DNA of 23,948 nt. Source: Pleurotus ostreatus/Saccharomyces cerevisiae fusant. Lineage: Eukaryota; Opisthokonta. Of this stretch, positions 22,011 through 23,948 are shown one piece after another. A program made the translations under genes and the position numbers. How positions within the stretch are numbered: the stretch's first letter is position 1; each line of letters opens with the position of its first letter. The notes beneath the pieces are model-generated. The model ran no database searches, was not told the DNA's origin, and worked only from the letters and a program-made list of their open reading frames with translations. The DNA is taken from assembly GCA_024196135.1 (NCBI GenBank), contig JAMQCK010000416.1, forward strand, positions 1 to 23,948, given 5' to 3'.

Positions 22011-22423
22011 TGTTTTTCCGGCGCAACACGTAGATAGTTTTGAGTGAAGAAAACTAGTACACGACAGTGAGTCACCGTCAATATGGGAGCACAAAGTGAG
22101 CTGTCGACATACAATGCTAAGCCAAGGACTCGATCCCCGTTTTTTTGTCTTGATCTGTGCGAAGGCCAGGTCAAAGAGTCATTCCACTCCGGCCCGGCGT
22201 CAAAGCATGGGAATAATCCGGTGATTTCCGGAGTAATATTCTTTTGCGCTTCACGTCCTTGACCTCGACTGCACATGTCGCCGAGCAGCAGCACCATTCA
22301 TGGGCTACAGAATGACCACATCATTCACCATACTTGATGATGGCGACGACAGAGCGATCAACTCTTTCTGCGCACGCCGATGGCAATCAGACGATAACAA
22401 GAGGCCTCTTGATACCGACGGTC
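22011..22423. promoter_or_regulatory. Divergent promoter region (F-box copy 2 / serine hydrolase)
   Basis: This is 413 bp between two divergent start codons. No clear TATA box is visible. An upstream in-frame ATG run for the hydrolase begins at 22334, and an upstream in-frame extension exists for the F-box gene (to 22094). I prefer the inner starts because they give a clean signal peptide and a match with F-box copy 1. Confidence 0.45.
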
Positions 22424-23948
22424 ATGTTGCGCCATCTTGTCGTGCCCCTCGCTGCGTCCACGGCGTTGGGAGCCTCCATCCCTTCAACAGGTCGTGTAGT
22501 TCAACCATCTACGGCTCATGAGAGACGCGTTCTGGACAATGGCATCGACCAGTTCGTGCTCGACATCATTAGCGAGTGGAATAGCCCCGGCGGAGTAGCA
22601 GTCGCATTCGTGCAGCAGCGTGAGAATGGAGAATGGCAAGTGGAGACGCAAGGATACGGACGCGCCAAGGTCGATGGGAGCGCGGTTGACGAGGACACGC
22701 TGTTCGCCATCGCGTCGAATTCGAAGGTATCTTGGGCGCTTACCATGCCGCAGTACTCTTGACTGATTGTGACTCATAAAGCTCTTCACGGCAATCTCTG
22801 CTGGGCTGCTCATTAGCAATGACTCGCTCGAGACGCCTCTCACCTGGGAAACCAAGCTCAAATCCATCATTCCTGAGTGGAAGATGGCCGACCACTTCGC
22901 CAGTGCGGAAACCACGATTACCGACGCGATGTCCCATAGGACTGGACTGCCGCGCCATGACTTCGGATACTCCAAGAACGAGACGCTACAGACGCTGGTA
23001 TGGTTTCTGTCTTCGCTTTGGTCATGAAAGTTCCCACTGAGCTTCGGCGACCAGATCCGTAAGCTCCCTCATCTCAAGCCGTCTGCCGAGTTCCGCACGA
23101 CATGGCAATATAACAATAGTCAGTAGCCGTCTCTGTTCCATCGTTTAGGTGCTGGCTGACTCTGGTAGTCATGTATGGCGCCCTGTCCTACCTCCCGACT
23201 CTCGTGCTGCCAACGCACCCGCCCATCGCGCGCTATGTCAAGGAACACATCTTCGACCCGCTTGGCCTCAACGACACGACCTACTCCAGTCGGGCCGCAA
23301 TCAAGTCTGGCCGTCTGGCCGACCCACTCACGCGCCAGGTCAACTACACCGGCGATATTTTCGGCAAAGGCACCCCTCGGGTCTATCCATTCTTCATCGA
23401 CACGGACGAAGAAGGGGGCTGTAAGTGGTCCTATCTGCTATGACCTGTCGAACGCTCAGAAATTAACGCCGCGCTCCCAGTCAACTCAGGCGCCGGGGGC
23501 GTGATCAGTAGCGCGAAAGACATGGTGCGCCGGGGTCCCGTACGTGCGCTATCGATGCTGTACTGACGTGTTACCTTTCCCTTTCTGGAACCCCGCGTCT
23601 CTGAATCTGCCCCCTCACACGTTCGAATCTGTCGCCTCGGGGTCATCTGTACACTTGTAATCTGACGGCGTCCAGGCGACGTGGCTTCAAGGTTCGATCT
23701 CGGTAAATGAGGGGTACCGTTTGCTCACCGTTAGGTTCCTACACCTCATCGCGCCTGTCTGTCACCGCGCTCGTTGTGCTACTTACTGCTCTCGCTCCGC
23801 TATTTACCGTACTCGTGTCCAGCGCTTCTCCTCGAGGGCAGGAACCCCCGCACTAACGAGTCGGTAATCCCCGCCGATGTCATCCGCAAGGTCGCCTCAG
23901 GCATCACGGTCGATACTGGAGCTGCGTGAGTGATACATCCTCGTCATC
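22424..23948 (+). CDS. Beta-lactamase-family serine hydrolase (class C-like), partial at 3' end
   Basis: Penicillin-binding/esterase-type serine hydrolase; fungal members are usually secreted hydrolases or transesterases, and the substrate here is unknown. The start at 22424 gives a signal peptide, MLRHLVVPLAASTALGAS. Exons: 22424-22726, 22782-22997, about 23031-23118, 23169-23420, 23481-23524, 23676-23691 (16 nt), 23823-23925, then a gtgag donor and the window edge. That gives about 340 residues of an expected roughly 500 or more. SxxK is SNSK, encoded by the last four codons of exon 1. TGLPRHDFGYS and the YxN motif in WQYNN are typical, as are HIFDPLGLNDTTYS and NSGAGGVISSAKDM. The exon 2/3 junction is uncertain: phase holds with a 33-nt intron (acceptor tgaaag), which is unusually short, while the 44-nt alternative (acceptor ctgag) causes a stop. 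The late HxG/KTG motif lies beyond the window. Confidence 0.85.

Overview
The window looks like nuclear DNA of a filamentous basidiomycete, probably an Agaricomycete. The recognisable genes are GC-rich at third positions and are cut by many 45-75 nt GT-AG introns with CTNAC/CTGAC-like branch sites. Promoters carry TATA-type signals rather than Shine-Dalgarno sites, and large intragenic ORFs of prokaryotic type are absent. Exon models below were built by hand: splice sites were accepted only when they kept phase and restored a family motif.

Layout. Positions 1-3136 hold no gene I can support; they are GC-rich, low-complexity DNA with several short tandem repeats. An orphan pair of spliced terminal exons (3137-3322, minus) and an unidentified seven- or eight-exon gene (3401-4448, minus, possibly starting as far up as 4901) follow. 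About 4.9-7.86 kb is poor in recognisable genes, with a doubtful plus-strand reading frame (6279-7268) and a long polypurine tract. At 7863-9467 (minus) lies a flavin-containing monooxygenase with an atypical C-terminus. It is transcribed divergently from an NmrA-like NAD(P)-binding protein (10527-11874, plus, eight exons). A gene-poor 1.5 kb leads to a CaMK-type Ser/Thr kinase (13393-15382, plus, eight exons). The kinase is convergent with a ten-exon short-chain dehydrogenase (15937-17206, minus). Two related F-box-like genes follow in tandem on the minus strand (18190-19848, intact single exon; 20442-22010, interrupted by an in-frame TAG). A secreted beta-lactamase-family serine hydrolase (22424 to beyond 23948, plus) starts divergently from the second F-box copy and runs off the window.

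Function. The FMO, NmrA-like protein and SDR are all nucleotide-cofactor proteins and could belong to oxidative metabolism or detoxification. No polyketide synthase, peptide synthetase, terpene synthase, P450 or pathway transcription factor is visible, so a biosynthetic cluster is not supported. The kinase is probably a calcium/calmodulin-type signalling kinase. The F-box pair looks like a typical lineage-specific expansion. I found no clearly new molecular system. The most notable points are a GC-AG intron inside the NmrA cofactor loop, an 8-nt micro-exon in the SDR, the interrupted F-box paralogue, and the unidentified but phase-consistent gene at 3.4-4.4 kb.
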